This document shows, piece after piece, positions 1-9,313 of a stretch of DNA of 64,000 nt. Origin of the DNA: Candidatus Avelusimicrobium pullarium (GTDB lineage: Bacteria > Elusimicrobiota > Elusimicrobia > Elusimicrobiales > Elusimicrobiaceae); the NCBI GenBank assembly GCA_944323745.1, contig CALUTQ010000001.1, positions 1 through 64,000 of the forward strand, read 5' to 3'. Both the position numbers and the translations under genes were made by a program. The number at the start of each line of letters is the position of its first letter. Within the stretch, counting starts at the first letter, position 1. Under the pieces are notes generated by a model that worked only from the letters and a program-made list of their open reading frames with translations, was not told the origin of the DNA and ran no database searches.

Positions 1-1004
1 ATCTCAAACGGAATTTCATCGGTTATATCTACTTCTTTATCGCCCATCTTCTCATAATGGCGATTATCACGCTTATAGATATAACTCTCTATTTTGTCTT
101 TTTTAATCTTTCCCGCTTTGATAAGTTTTTGCTTTTCGGCTTTTATTTTTTCTAATAATACCGAAGCAGGTTCATCATTGGGATCCTGTGGAACTAGTTT
201 TCCTTGGATAGCGTATTGTAGAAGAGATTTTTTTATCTGTTCGGGAAATGCGGCGTTAAGTTCAGATAGTTCCGTTTCTGCCTGAGCATATTCTTCTATG
301 AAAGTTTCTAATTCTTCTATCTTCTTAACAATTCTCTGCTGCTCTTTTAGAGGTGGCAAAGGAATCAATTTAGGAGTAATCATCGGTACCGTTAACTGTT
401 TGATACTTGTTCCAACTCCTTGTTCTAACAACGAAGACATAGCGTACTTAAGAAAGTTTAAGTTTATTCCGCCAAACGGAGTGATGGTTATTAACCTAAC
501 AATAGGGAAATATGGTTTTAACCTAACACAGGAAAAACCGATAGTACCGCGTCCTGAAACAGTGATACTAGGATCGGTAATAGTTGCCTTGTTTGTATAA
601 CCAAAAATTCCCTCATTTCTTTCTCCATTAGATAAAACGGGAATTTGACATAAGTCTGTCTGTATCTTACTAAAATACTGAGGTTTATCTCCTCCAGCAG
701 ATATTTTAGAAGAGATATTTCTCAATCTCACCCACGCCCAAGAATCCGGAATTTCAAACGGAATCTCATCCGTTATATTGCGGATGTCTTTACCAATCTT
801 CTCATAATAGTTGTTATCGTCACCTTTGTAGATAAAACTTTCCTGCTTGTCTTTCTTTATCTTCCCTTCTTTGACAAGTTTTTGCTTGGCGGCACGAATT
901 TTTTCCAATAGTTTGGAAGCGGGCTCATCTTTGGGGTCTTGAGGAACCAGTTTGCCTTGAATCGCCAATTGTAGGATAGAATTCTTTAAATCTTTCGCTT
1001 TCAT
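1..1004 (-). CDS. hsdS: Type I restriction-modification specificity subunit (HsdS), 3' part outside the window
   Basis: The open frame runs leftward from an ATG at 1004 off the window edge, so only the first ~334 residues are visible. It is the DNA-recognition subunit of the type I complex encoded with hsdM and hsdR. The protein opens with MKAKDLKNSILQLAIQGKLV, followed by a charged helical segment and a first target recognition domain of about 200 residues; a PLPPLKEQQRIVKKIEELE segment is the typical conserved central helix. The opening block then recurs (KKSLLQYAIQGKLVPQDPND) near position 230, beginning the second half-subunit. The ATG overlaps the hsdM stop by one base (TAATG), which suggests translational coupling. 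The identification rests on motifs and operon context and is secure; the recognition sequence cannot be read from it. Confidence 0.93.
   Translation of the reverse strand, partial: MKAKDLKNSILQLAIQGKLVPQDPKDEPASKLLEKIRAAKQKLVKEGKIKKDKQESFIYKGDDNNYYEKIGKDIRNITDEIPFEIPDSWAWVRLRNISSKISAGGDKPQYFSKIQTDLCQIPVLSNGERNEGIFGYTNKATITDPSITVSGRGTIGFSCVRLKPYFPIVRLITITPFGGINLNFLKYAMSSLLEQGVGTSIKQLTVPMITPKLIPLPPLKEQQRIVKKIEELETFIEEYAQAETELSELNAAFPEQIKKSLLQYAIQGKLVPQDPNDEPASVLLEKIKAEKQKLIKAGKIKKDKIESYIYKRDNRHYEKMGDKEVDITDEIPFE
1..1004 (-). repeat. Internal tandem repeat within hsdS
   Basis: The coding sequence at about 755-1004 (first half-subunit N-terminus) recurs, diverged, at about 1-245 (second half-subunit). 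Shared peptide words include QGKLVPQDP, DEPAS, KIKKDK and DITDEIPFE or NITDEIPFE. Tandem half-subunits are normal for HsdS, but here the duplicated arms are unusually alike and could support recombination between recognition domains. Confidence 0.8.
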
Positions 1005-2470
1005 TACTTGGTCTCCAAGATGGTTGTAATCTGCGATAAGATAGAATCTATATTAGCATTGAGAGTGGCGCGTTTTTCTTGGTATTGCGCTATCAGCTCT
1101 TTAGGCTCTAAAATTTCTTCCTCTTCGTGAGGGAAACCACACAGATCAATATTGTAGTTCTTCTCTTTGATTTCATTAAGGCTATATTTTTGTGCTTTGG
1201 GAGCATCATCTACAATAATTTCTTTACGATCATTCCACCACTCGATGACTGGCGCAAAGTGTTCCAACTTGATAGGTTTGGTTTTGGAAAAATGCTTATA
1301 TCCCTCCGGCATATCCATACGATAGAACCATGTTTCTTTAGTCGGACCCGTCTTATCAAAAAACAACAAGTTGGTGGTAATAGACGTATAAGGCGCAAAC
1401 ACACTATGCGGCAAACGAATTACCGTATGTAGATTATATTCACTTAAAAGTTTTTCTTTAATAGCCACTTTTGCATTGTCTTCCCCAAACAAAAAGCCAT
1501 CCGGCAAGACAATGGCCACACGTCCGTTTTGTTTCAAACGGAACATAATTACATCCATAAACAAATCAGCAGTTTCGCTGCTGCGAAGCGCTACAGGGAA
1601 ATTTTGTTTTACCACCTCTTTTTCACTGCCGCCATAAGGAGGGTTCATCAAAATCACATCAAATTTATCTTCCTCCGTATAATCCCGTACATTCTTTTCT
1701 AACGAATTTCCATGAATTACGCGAGGCTGATCAATATCGTGTAATAAGAGGTTAGTCGCACACAACAAATAGGGCAAGGCCTTTTTCTCTACGCCATATA
1801 CGCAACTACAATAGATTTCTTTATCTGATACGTTTTTTACTTGGGGAAGCAAATGCTTGAGCGAAGATGTTAAAAAGCCACCCGTTCCACAGGCAAAATC
1901 AGCAATTTGTTCACCCAACCGTGGATTTACCATTTTTACCATAAAATCCGTTACAGCACGCGGCGTATAAAACTCCCCGGCGTTTCCGGCGGATTGAAGA
2001 TCTTTTAAAATTTGCTCATAAATTTCGTTAAAAGCATGGCGTTCGGCATATTCCGCAAAATTGATTTCATCAATCACATTAATTACTTGCCGTAAAAGAA
2101 CGCCATCTTTCATATAGTTATAACTATCCGCAAAAGTAGCTTGAACCACCAGTTTACTCATAGGGGTAGTTTCATCAAGTTCAATATTTTTTAATGCGGG
2201 GAATAATTCTGTATTTACAAAGGAAAGCAAGGCGTCCCCGGTAAGAGCCTTACCATCTTTATGGTCTACGGCCCAGTTGCGCCAACGAAATTTTTCTGGG
2301 ATAATAGAAGTATATTCATTTTCAGTCAGTTCCCATTCTTCTTCCTTAGCATCATATACTTTTAAAAATAACAGCCATGTCATTTGCTCAATACGCTGGG
2401 CGTCCCCGTTAATACCCGCATCGTTGCGCATGATGTCTTGCAGTCTTTTGACGATATTATTTAAACTCAT
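1004..2470 (-). CDS. hsdM: Type I restriction-modification DNA methyltransferase subunit (HsdM)
   Basis: A 488-residue N6-adenine methyltransferase subunit. An N-terminal helical HsdM domain (MSLNNIVKRLQDIMRNDAGI) is followed by the AdoMet-binding motif I FACGTGGFL (about residues 193-201) and the catalytic motif IV NPPYGG (about residue 276). With HsdS it forms the modification enzyme, and with HsdR the full restriction complex. Its start is 9 bp beyond the hsdR stop and is preceded by AGGAAG; its stop overlaps the hsdS start. Length and motif order are typical of the family, and all expected catalytic residues are present, so it looks functional. Host methylation at an HsdS-defined site is the expected activity. 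Confidence 0.96.
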   Translation of the reverse strand: MSLNNIVKRLQDIMRNDAGINGDAQRIEQMTWLLFLKVYDAKEEEWELTENEYTSIIPEKFRWRNWAVDHKDGKALTGDALLSFVNTELFPALKNIELDETTPMSKLVVQATFADSYNYMKDGVLLRQVINVIDEINFAEYAERHAFNEIYEQILKDLQSAGNAGEFYTPRAVTDFMVKMVNPRLGEQIADFACGTGGFLTSSLKHLLPQVKNVSDKEIYCSCVYGVEKKALPYLLCATNLLLHDIDQPRVIHGNSLEKNVRDYTEEDKFDVILMNPPYGGSEKEVVKQNFPVALRSSETADLFMDVIMFRLKQNGRVAIVLPDGFLFGEDNAKVAIKEKLLSEYNLHTVIRLPHSVFAPYTSITTNLLFFDKTGPTKETWFYRMDMPEGYKHFSKTKPIKLEHFAPVIEWWNDRKEIIVDDAPKAQKYSLNEIKEKNYNIDLCGFPHEEEEILEPKELIAQYQEKRATLNANIDSILSQITTILETK

Positions 2471-2479
2471 AAATTCTTC

Positions 2480-4840
2480 CTAATTGTAATACATAGACGA
2501 ACTATACAGTTGGTCTTGAAGGTCCTTTACGGCCTGCATATAAGCATTTTTCCCGCCAAATTCGCGCATAATTACAGGCAGGCTGGCAATTTGCCGGAAC
2601 CGGTCAATTGTTAATACCTGCGTGCCGCACAAATCTTTAATGCCCTCATTCTTGTACTGCTCCAAAAGCGCATTTAAGACGCGCTGCGCCAGCGCAGAAT
2701 ACTTGTGCAAATATCCCTGTTTTTGCACATTTCTAACACGTTCTGCTTTAGTAAGTGGAGGCCGGTCATAAGCGATGTGACAGATAAGGTCAAAGTCATC
2801 TAAATCTTTATTTCCAGCCTCCTCTCGCAAGGCATCCAAAAGGACGCCTTCTCCTTGGAGTTCCTCAATAATAGCCTGTTTCTGAGCGTCTTTATTCCAT
2901 CGCTGCAAAAAAGCATCCAAGGTAGCATATTTACCTAAAATATTCTTTTTGGTGTAGTTCGTCAAACTTTCAGTAATCAATTTACCGTCTTTGTTGTAGT
3001 ATTGAACGCGCTCTGATAGCAAATATACCTCTACATCTTTTATTTTCACTTTTTTACGAAGTGTCTCCGGTGGAAAAGGAGGATCTACCAATATAGGCCC
3101 TCGGTCTGTTCCCGAGCCCTCGCTAGGCATCTCCGGAGGCAATGGAGTCTCCTCGGGAGGCACAGGATCTGGGTTCACGCCCGTAGGTTCATAAATAGAT
3201 ATTGGTTCCCCATCAAATCCTTTATCGGCAAATTTACGCGTCACCCCTCGAAAGTCCATTATTGTAAAATATTCTTTTCCCGCACTAGGGTATAAACGCG
3301 TTCCTCGGCCAATAATTTGCTTGAATTCCGTCATAGATTCAATATTGTTTTCGAGCACGATTAATTTACAAGTTTTGCAATCTACCCCGGTGGTCATTAA
3401 CTTAGAAGAAGTCACTATCGTGGGAGTTTTTTCTGCAACATCAATAAAGTTGTCCAATTGGGCTTTGCCCTCAGCGTTATCCCCCGTAATACGCATAATA
3501 TATCGTGGATATTGTGCTACCAAATCGGAATTTTCATTTACAAGCGCTTGACGCATACGTTCAGCATGATCAACATCTACGCAAAATACAATCGTTTTGG
3601 CGAAACGATCCGTTTTTTTAAGAAACTCTGTAATCTTATGAGCCACAGCTTCGGTGCGTTCGTAAATAATCAAATTACGATCGAAATCTTTGACATTATA
3701 TTCCCGATCTTCTACAAGGTTCCCTTCTACATCAGTTTTACCCATTTCTGGTCGATATCCTTGAGAATCAACATTTAGATCCAAGCGTATAACTTTATAG
3801 GGAGCTAAGAAGCCATCATCAATCCCTTGTTTTAGGCTATAAGTGTAAATTGGATCACCGAAATAATGGATATTGGAAATTTCCTTGGTTTCTTTGGGTG
3901 TGGCGGTCATCCCAATATGAGTAGCCGAGTGGAAATACTCCAAAATCGCACGCCATTTTGACTTTTCATCTGCACTTCCTCTATGGCACTCATCAACAAT
4001 AATCAAATCGAAAAAATCTGGTTTTAGCTGTTTCAATATAGCCAGAGGATCGGTATCGGCATTTTCAACCAACTGCTGATATAGGGCGAAATAGACCTCG
4101 TAAGAACTATCTAACTTTTTATTTTTGACTTTCGTTAGCACCTTTTCTAATGGTTTAAAATCATTTGCGATAGTTTGATCCACTAGAATATTTCTGTCCG
4201 AAAGATACAGGACCTTCTTTTTAAGACCAGATTTAAGCAGCCTCCAAACAATCTGAAAAGCGGTAAAAGTTTTCCCCGTTCCAGTAGCCATAGTAATCAA
4301 AATACGTTGTTGTCCACGAGCAATCGCTTCTACGGTACGGTTAATAGCAATACGTTGATAATAACGAGGAGTTTTATGTTCTATCCCGGAATAATAACGT
4401 TCATTAATAATTTTTTCTTCCGAGACAGAAATAGAACGTTCTTTTTTCACTCTCTCCCAAAGCTCATTTGGGGTCGGGAAATCTTCCAATTGGAGCTCTC
4501 TTTCTTTACCTGTAAGCATATCATGCTCCAAAAAACCTGTGCCATTCGAACTATACACAAAAGGAACGTCAAGCATTTCCGCATAACCAATAGCCTGCTG
4601 CATACCCGCTCCAAGAGAATGAGTATTGTCTTTGGCTTCAATAATAGCAATAGGAAAATTTTTCCGCAGTGATAGTAAGTAATCTACTCTTTTTTTGGGA
4701 CCACGTTTAACAACATTCCCTCGTACTAAAACTTGACCCGCAGTAAATTCACAATGAATTTGGGTCATTTTATCCCACTTTTTCTCAATAGCAGGGGTAA
4801 TAAATTTCAATTTAATATCTTCTTCAGAAAAACGTTCCAT
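2480..4840 (-). CDS. hsdR: Type I restriction-modification endonuclease/translocase subunit (HsdR)
   Basis: A 786-residue restriction subunit. The N-terminus carries a PD-(D/E)xK nuclease core (VDYLLSLR ... IAIIEAKD, about residues 52-72). The SF2 motor follows: Walker A MATGTGKTF near residue 186, DECHRG near 283, MTATP near 312 and motif VI IGRGTRLYP near 513. A C-terminal helical region would bind the methyltransferase. A proline-rich linker (about 555-600) separates motor and C-terminus. It is on the short side for HsdR and is likely the EcoEI-like subtype. First of the three hsd genes in transcription order; 47 bp separate it from the upstream membrane-protein gene. It translocates and cuts DNA lacking the cognate methylation. 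Confidence 0.95.
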   Translation of the reverse strand: MERFSEEDIKLKFITPAIEKKWDKMTQIHCEFTAGQVLVRGNVVKRGPKKRVDYLLSLRKNFPIAIIEAKDNTHSLGAGMQQAIGYAEMLDVPFVYSSNGTGFLEHDMLTGKERELQLEDFPTPNELWERVKKERSISVSEEKIINERYYSGIEHKTPRYYQRIAINRTVEAIARGQQRILITMATGTGKTFTAFQIVWRLLKSGLKKKVLYLSDRNILVDQTIANDFKPLEKVLTKVKNKKLDSSYEVYFALYQQLVENADTDPLAILKQLKPDFFDLIIVDECHRGSADEKSKWRAILEYFHSATHIGMTATPKETKEISNIHYFGDPIYTYSLKQGIDDGFLAPYKVIRLDLNVDSQGYRPEMGKTDVEGNLVEDREYNVKDFDRNLIIYERTEAVAHKITEFLKKTDRFAKTIVFCVDVDHAERMRQALVNENSDLVAQYPRYIMRITGDNAEGKAQLDNFIDVAEKTPTIVTSSKLMTTGVDCKTCKLIVLENNIESMTEFKQIIGRGTRLYPSAGKEYFTIMDFRGVTRKFADKGFDGEPISIYEPTGVNPDPVPPEETPLPPEMPSEGSGTDRGPILVDPPFPPETLRKKVKIKDVEVYLLSERVQYYNKDGKLITESLTNYTKKNILGKYATLDAFLQRWNKDAQKQAIIEELQGEGVLLDALREEAGNKDLDDFDLICHIAYDRPPLTKAERVRNVQKQGYLHKYSALAQRVLNALLEQYKNEGIKDLCGTQVLTIDRFRQIASLPVIMREFGGKNAYMQAVKDLQDQLYSSSMYYN

Positions 4841-4887
4841 AATACAAGTAAAAAACAGAATTATGACTAATTTATTTATATTATACG

Positions 4888-5526
4888 TTATTTATACAAA
4901 GAGGCTGTTTCCGCTTTATTACTGGGAGTAATTCCCTTATCATTATTATGCTGTATTATAGTCATTAACTCTTCTATTACTTTAAAATTTTCTTTATTTT
5001 CTTTGAGATAAGGAATTCGCAAAAATCCACCCATCGCATATAAGTCTATACTACAATAGTGCCCAAATTTGCCACAAAAAGAACGTGTTAACTCTATATT
5101 ATTGATTTCATCAATATACAACTTATCATACCCAATATTCAGAAATCCTCTTTTTACAGTGATATAGCCAGGGCCTTTCCATACCTTAATAAAAACGGAT
5201 TCAAAACAATCTTTTGCATCTTTTAAAGAATATAAAAGAGGCAACACTAATACCGAATATAAAATATCTGAGTTAAATCCCCCTTGTATGAAAAAGTTAT
5301 TTTGAGCTAATTCCTCCCCGATAATATTTAAAATACAGAACAAAAGGAGCAATAATAAAACTTTTAAGCAGATCTTACCTATTTCCTCAAAACATTGTTT
5401 CTTTTCTATTTTTAACTCTATACCTTTTTCTTCTTTAAATAATTCATCTATATCATTCATATAATTTTGTTTTTTAAATTTAGGGAAGAGTGTATAATAC
5501 AATCTGTGCCCGTCAATTTCCTCCAA
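4888..5526 (-). CDS. Uncharacterised protein with two hydrophobic segments
   Basis: Function not recognised. Residues about 50-75 (LKVLLLLLLFCILNII) and about 84-103 (DILYSVLVLPLLYSL) are likely membrane helices. The C-terminal half, with alternating hydrophobic strands (GYITVKRGFLNIGYDKLYI) and a terminal helix, recalls bacterial PH-like (bPH2) domains, but only weakly. The listed start is a TTG with no well-spaced ribosome site; the first ATG in frame is at 5460 and also lacks a clear site, so the true start is uncertain. It lies immediately upstream of hsdR on the same strand and may be cotranscribed with the hsd operon. AT-rich like its neighbours. Confidence 0.6.
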   Translation of the reverse strand: MEEIDGHRLYYTLFPKFKKQNYMNDIDELFKEEKGIELKIEKKQCFEEIGKICLKVLLLLLLFCILNIIGEELAQNNFFIQGGFNSDILYSVLVLPLLYSLKDAKDCFESVFIKVWKGPGYITVKRGFLNIGYDKLYIDEINNIELTRSFCGKFGHYCSIDLYAMGGFLRIPYLKENKENFKVIEELMTIIQHNNDKGITPSNKAETASLYK

Positions 5527-5676
5527 TAAATAAGTCCATTATACTAAATACCCAAAGGTGGCTTCTGAACACCTCTACAATTTCTTCTATGAAGAGATTT
5601 TAATCACCTTTCACTATATAGATAGAGGGTTTTGGAAATAAAATAAGATAAAATAAAATTATTCTAAGGAGGCCTT

Positions 5677-6660
5677 ATGAAAAAAATTTGGTTTTTACGT
5701 TCCCTACATGGAGAATTAGTTCCCTTTTTTATAGATAAGTCATGTGTAGCGTTAGGGTGGGACAAATTAGCAGAAGATTTAAGTCAGAAAAGTACTGCAG
5801 CGCTTAAAAAAGATTTATTAAGAGCTTATCCAGAAAGAGAAACCGCTATCAACATCTGGGCTTCCTATTTTGAAAAATTTATTCATAAAATACAAATTGG
5901 AGATATGGTATTAACCTATAATTCATCGGAAAGGAATTATTTACTTGGAGAAATCACCGGACAGTATCAATACAACCCCAAAATGTATTTTCTAGGTCAA
6001 TATTGGCCCCATATTCGCAAAACTAAATGGAATCCAAAACCTATATCCCGAGATATTCTTTCTCAAAATACAAAAAATTTTTTAGGAACCACATTAACAC
6101 TCTCCGAGCTACAACAAGATCAAGTAAGAGAAATCTTGCAGTTGCTTGAGAAACCTTCTTCTGCAAAAGAAACAACTCTGGATACTAAAGAGGAAAATTC
6201 TATTGGTATTGAAGAAGCTTTTGAACGTCTAAAGGACAAAATCATGTCTTTAGATTCCGATCAAATGGAAAAATTATTAAAAGAAATCTTAAATGCAATG
6301 GGTTATATTGCAGAACAAACGCCAAAAGGGCCAGATCGAGCCTTAGATGTTTTTGCCTCAAAAGATGGGTTGGGATTGGAAGATCCGAGAATTTTCGTGG
6401 AAGTTAAACATCGAAAAGGGAAAATGGGCTCTAAAGAAATAAGACAATTTCTAGGAAGCAGGAAAGAAGCTGACAAATGCTTATATGTAAGCACCGGTGG
6501 TTTCACAAAAGATGCCCACTATGAAGCAGAGAGATCAAATGTTCCACTTACATTAGTAGATATAGACAAATTAGCTTCAATTATTGAAAGATATTACGAT
6601 AATTTTTCATCAGAGGGACGGACTCTCTTGCCTCTCAAGAAGACTTATTTGCCTCTATAA
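5677..6660 (+). CDS. Mrr-like restriction endonuclease with N-terminal PUA/EVE-like module
   Basis: A 327-residue protein preceded by a strong AAGGAGG site. Residues 1-110 (IWFLRSLHGE ... VALGWDKL ... IGDMVLTYNS ... YLLGEITGQY) match the small barrel module often fused to restriction nucleases, which may sense modified bases. Residues about 190-310 form an Mrr-type PD-(D/E)xK domain: GPDRALDVFA supplies the Asp, IFVEVKHRKG the E-x-K, and a later Gln lies in KEIRQFLGS. Such proteins cleave modified DNA (type IV restriction). It begins a rightward pair, divergent from the hsd-side genes, and ends 7 bp before the next gene. Modification specificity cannot be read from sequence. Confidence 0.85.
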   Translation: MKKIWFLRSLHGELVPFFIDKSCVALGWDKLAEDLSQKSTAALKKDLLRAYPERETAINIWASYFEKFIHKIQIGDMVLTYNSSERNYLLGEITGQYQYNPKMYFLGQYWPHIRKTKWNPKPISRDILSQNTKNFLGTTLTLSELQQDQVREILQLLEKPSSAKETTLDTKEENSIGIEEAFERLKDKIMSLDSDQMEKLLKEILNAMGYIAEQTPKGPDRALDVFASKDGLGLEDPRIFVEVKHRKGKMGSKEIRQFLGSRKEADKCLYVSTGGFTKDAHYEAERSNVPLTLVDIDKLASIIERYYDNFSSEGRTLLPLKKTYLPL

Positions 6661-6667
6661 TCAAAAT

Positions 6668-7348
6668 ATGAAACAAAGCAATAAAGAGCAATTATTTAAT
6701 TGCAAAGGTTGGTTAGCCTGCAATAGAATAGGACATTTGGCGGAAATGCATCATATATTCAATGAAAACTATAACACATTGTTAAATACTATTGATGAAA
6801 TCCGCCAACAATGTTTTCCAAAAGAGATATTCTTTTCGCCCCATGACCGTTTCAAAAGGCATGCTTTTAACTTTCTGATGTCGGCAACAGCCTTGAGAGA
6901 CAATTGTCGCAGAATAATTAATTATTATAAAGAAACAGAAATCAAACGAGAATACGAACAAAAAGTAAAAGTATTTCAATGCAGTTTAGTCAGTTTCGTA
7001 GAAGGTTTAAGAAATTACAATGCACATGTTAGTATTATCCTACCTGATATTGTCAAAAGCCCAATCAATTCCCAGCAGTGGGATATAATACTAATGACAC
7101 CTAATTTATTACAAACCAATTTTAATTGGTCTACCTTAGCTCGGACATATATGAAGCAGTATGGGCCTGAAATTAATTTCAAGGATCTTTGTCTGCAATA
7201 TCATACTATGATAGATCAATTTTATAACTGGCTATATGCTCGGTTGCTAGCATATCATAAAGAAGATTTTATTGCTAAAGAGCGTTTAATAGATAAGTTA
7301 GGCCTACGACAAGAATTAAAACAAATTACAAGTTTGTTTCGCAATTAA
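6668..7348 (+). CDS. Uncharacterised helical protein with an RNxxxH (HEPN-like) motif
   Basis: I choose the ATG at 6668 (226 residues, MKQSNKEQLF), 7 bp after the nuclease stop; an upstream in-frame ATG at 6584 lies inside the nuclease gene. No clear ribosome site is visible, so translation may be coupled. The protein is predicted mostly helical. The segment FVEGLRNYNAHV contains R-N-x3-H, the catalytic signature of HEPN ribonucleases. HEPN domains are common effectors beside restriction genes, so an abortive-infection role with the Mrr-like gene is plausible but is inference. Nothing else is recognised. Confidence 0.6.
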   Translation: MKQSNKEQLFNCKGWLACNRIGHLAEMHHIFNENYNTLLNTIDEIRQQCFPKEIFFSPHDRFKRHAFNFLMSATALRDNCRRIINYYKETEIKREYEQKVKVFQCSLVSFVEGLRNYNAHVSIILPDIVKSPINSQQWDIILMTPNLLQTNFNWSTLARTYMKQYGPEINFKDLCLQYHTMIDQFYNWLYARLLAYHKEDFIAKERLIDKLGLRQELKQITSLFRN

Positions 7349-7556
7349 CTTGTTTAGTCTCTTTCCGAATCACTATACAGTGAAAATTGCGGTCACTTTT
7401 TGCGAGAGAAAGAACGCGCTAAACCGAAAGGAGGATGTTACTAAAGTTAGTATATGGCATTCAGCCAACATTCACGGAAATATTACACAAAATGTTCTAT
7501 TAATCGCATTTTCCTTTTGTTTACTTTTGCCATTTTCAAATAAAATACACCTATTT

Positions 7557-7766
7557 CTATAGATTTTTCTGATTGATAAACAACATGGCTTCGTAGATAT
7601 GTTTAATATGTGAAGCTGTTTGGTCTATCCCAGCTAAACTACCAAGTATTAAATTGGCCGACTTTTCAGTCACACCTTCTTGTGCTTGCATAATTTGTTT
7701 TTGCAAATCCGTTGATAATTCCTTCAAAACTTGCAAACTTTGTGTTAATATTTCTAATTTTCTCAT
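7557..7766 (-). CDS. Small helical protein downstream of the terminase gene
   Basis: A short protein (69 residues from the ATG at 7766; 76 from 7787). The 7766 start is preferred because GAGGGAG lies just before it. The sequence is a heptad-like amphipathic pattern (KLEILTQSLQVLKELSTDLQ) ending in a second helix, suggesting a small coiled-coil oligomer. It lies 41 bp beyond the terminase stop on the same strand and is probably the last gene of the packaging cluster. No family recognised. The 208 bp between it and the HEPN-like gene contain no convincing gene. Confidence 0.55.
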   Translation of the reverse strand: MRKLEILTQSLQVLKELSTDLQKQIMQAQEGVTEKSANLILGSLAGIDQTASHIKHIYEAMLFINQKNL

Positions 7767-7828
7767 AAACTCCCTCGTAAATTTCATTCATCAATTACAA
7801 TACGCATTACTTCTTATATGCAAGTCAA

Positions 7829-9313
7829 CTAAATAAAATCAAAGGTTTTGGGTTTCCAATACTCTAATAATTGGGATAATGCGTCCACTTGGTCATCGTG
7901 CTTGGTATGCGGAAAACCCAGCACTTCGTGCTTAAAGTCAGCCAGCCATGAGGCTTCCCCTTCCGGCAGGAAACAACGCCCCGCCTCTAAAGCAGGGGTT
8001 ACATTTTTAAGGCGGGTTTCCTTATCATCTACGGGTTTAACCGGCCGAACAGAACCGTGGAAGTATTTGCGCTGTATTTCCTGCAAAAACCCTATGCCGC
8101 AGCCAGCTTCTTCCACCAGGACCTTAAAAGATAAGCCATATCTAAGCCGTTTGAACAGCGCGCGTTTTTCCTCCATATACGCATAACCAGTTTTAACCAG
8201 TTCGGGCAGTTCCAATTTCCAGCGTTTTACATCCAAAATATACCACCCCTTATCGGTACGCAAAGCACAAATGCACACGCTATAATCATTTTCCTTGCCG
8301 CGTTTGATGGCCAAATCCCAGCTAAACATCATTTGCAGAACAGAAAACTCCCCGTTGTAAACGCTCTGTTGCAATGCGTCCCAGCGGTAACGTTTAAACC
8401 ATTCCCATTTGACGATATTCCCGCCCGGCGCCAACGGATTCTGCTGGCACTGGCAGGCAAACGCCATGCGCCCCATAGAGTTTTTGATACGCTCTATTTC
8501 CGCCAATCCTTCCCTGGCCGGGTGTAACGGCTCATCAGGCAGCCGGTCATAGTGAAACTGGCGCGTTATATTCCCTATCCGCCGTGTCCAAACCCAATGC
8601 TCGGCTTGCCGGGCCAGCAACGGAATAGCCATATGCTTAAACCCGGCCTGGCTTTCCAGCAGATAACCGGTCAAATCCTGTTCGTGTGTGCGCTGCATAA
8701 TAAGAATAATCTTCCCGTTTTTCTTGTCATTTAATCGGCTGTAAAGTGTATTCCCATACCACTCGTTCACTTTATTGCGTATTAAGTCCGAATTTGCGTC
8801 AGCAGGCTTAATGGGGTCATCTATCACCAACCAATTGCCACCGCGCCCGGTTAAGGTGCCGCCTACCGTCGTTGAATACCGCCCACCGCCGCGGGTAGTT
8901 TCAAAATCCATCACTTCCCGGCGGGCCGGCGCCAGGCGCGTCCAGGGAAACACACGCTTATACCAAGGGGTTTCCATCACGCGCCGACAATCTGCCGCCA
9001 GTTTTTTGGATAATTCATCTGCGTAACTCACACAAACTACGGCCTCCTGCGGACAATGCCCCAGCACATAGGCCGGCCACGCCACAGAACAAATAATGGA
9101 TTTCATATAGCGCGGCGGGATATTGATAATTAATCGGTTATTTTCGCCGCGGAGCATAGCCTCCAACTCGGCGCAAATAAGACTGATGTGCCAATTATCC
9201 TGGTAAACCGCTCCCGGGCTGATTTCCAAAAACACCTTACAGACGAATGTTTTAAAATCCTGCCGCAGAAGCGCGTCCAACTGTTTTCGGTAAAGAATTA
9301 TTTCTTCATCCAC
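7829..9313 (-). CDS. terL: Phage terminase large subunit
   Basis: A 494-residue DNA-packaging motor and nuclease. The ATPase half carries a Walker A variant (PPRYMKS, about residues 66-72, the usual GPPRHGKS replaced by IPPRYMKS) and Walker B WLVIDDPIKPA near 160, plus a TTVGGTLTGRG segment typical of this group. The RNase-H-like nuclease half has FSWDLAIKRG near 330 with the first acidic residue, a central Glu (LVEEAGCG) and the terminal DDQVDAL near 480. All nuclease acids appear present. Its start overlaps the DUF5681 stop by 8 bp. No portal, protease, capsid or tail gene lies nearby, which is odd for a prophage. GC content is clearly higher than that of flanking genes. Confidence 0.93.
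   Translation of the reverse strand: MDEEIILYRKQLDALLRQDFKTFVCKVFLEISPGAVYQDNWHISLICAELEAMLRGENNRLIINIPPRYMKSIICSVAWPAYVLGHCPQEAVVCVSYADELSKKLAADCRRVMETPWYKRVFPWTRLAPARREVMDFETTRGGGRYSTTVGGTLTGRGGNWLVIDDPIKPADANSDLIRNKVNEWYGNTLYSRLNDKKNGKIILIMQRTHEQDLTGYLLESQAGFKHMAIPLLARQAEHWVWTRRIGNITRQFHYDRLPDEPLHPAREGLAEIERIKNSMGRMAFACQCQQNPLAPGGNIVKWEWFKRYRWDALQQSVYNGEFSVLQMMFSWDLAIKRGKENDYSVCICALRTDKGWYILDVKRWKLELPELVKTGYAYMEEKRALFKRLRYGLSFKVLVEEAGCGIGFLQEIQRKYFHGSVRPVKPVDDKETRLKNVTPALEAGRCFLPEGEASWLADFKHEVLGFPHTKHDDQVDALSQLLEYWKPKTFDFI

Noticed and set aside
7350-7562. 70-codon open frame after the HEPN-like gene, with AAAGGAGG inside it
   Set aside because: Composition is not protein-like and the ribosome-like site is inside the frame with no gene after it.
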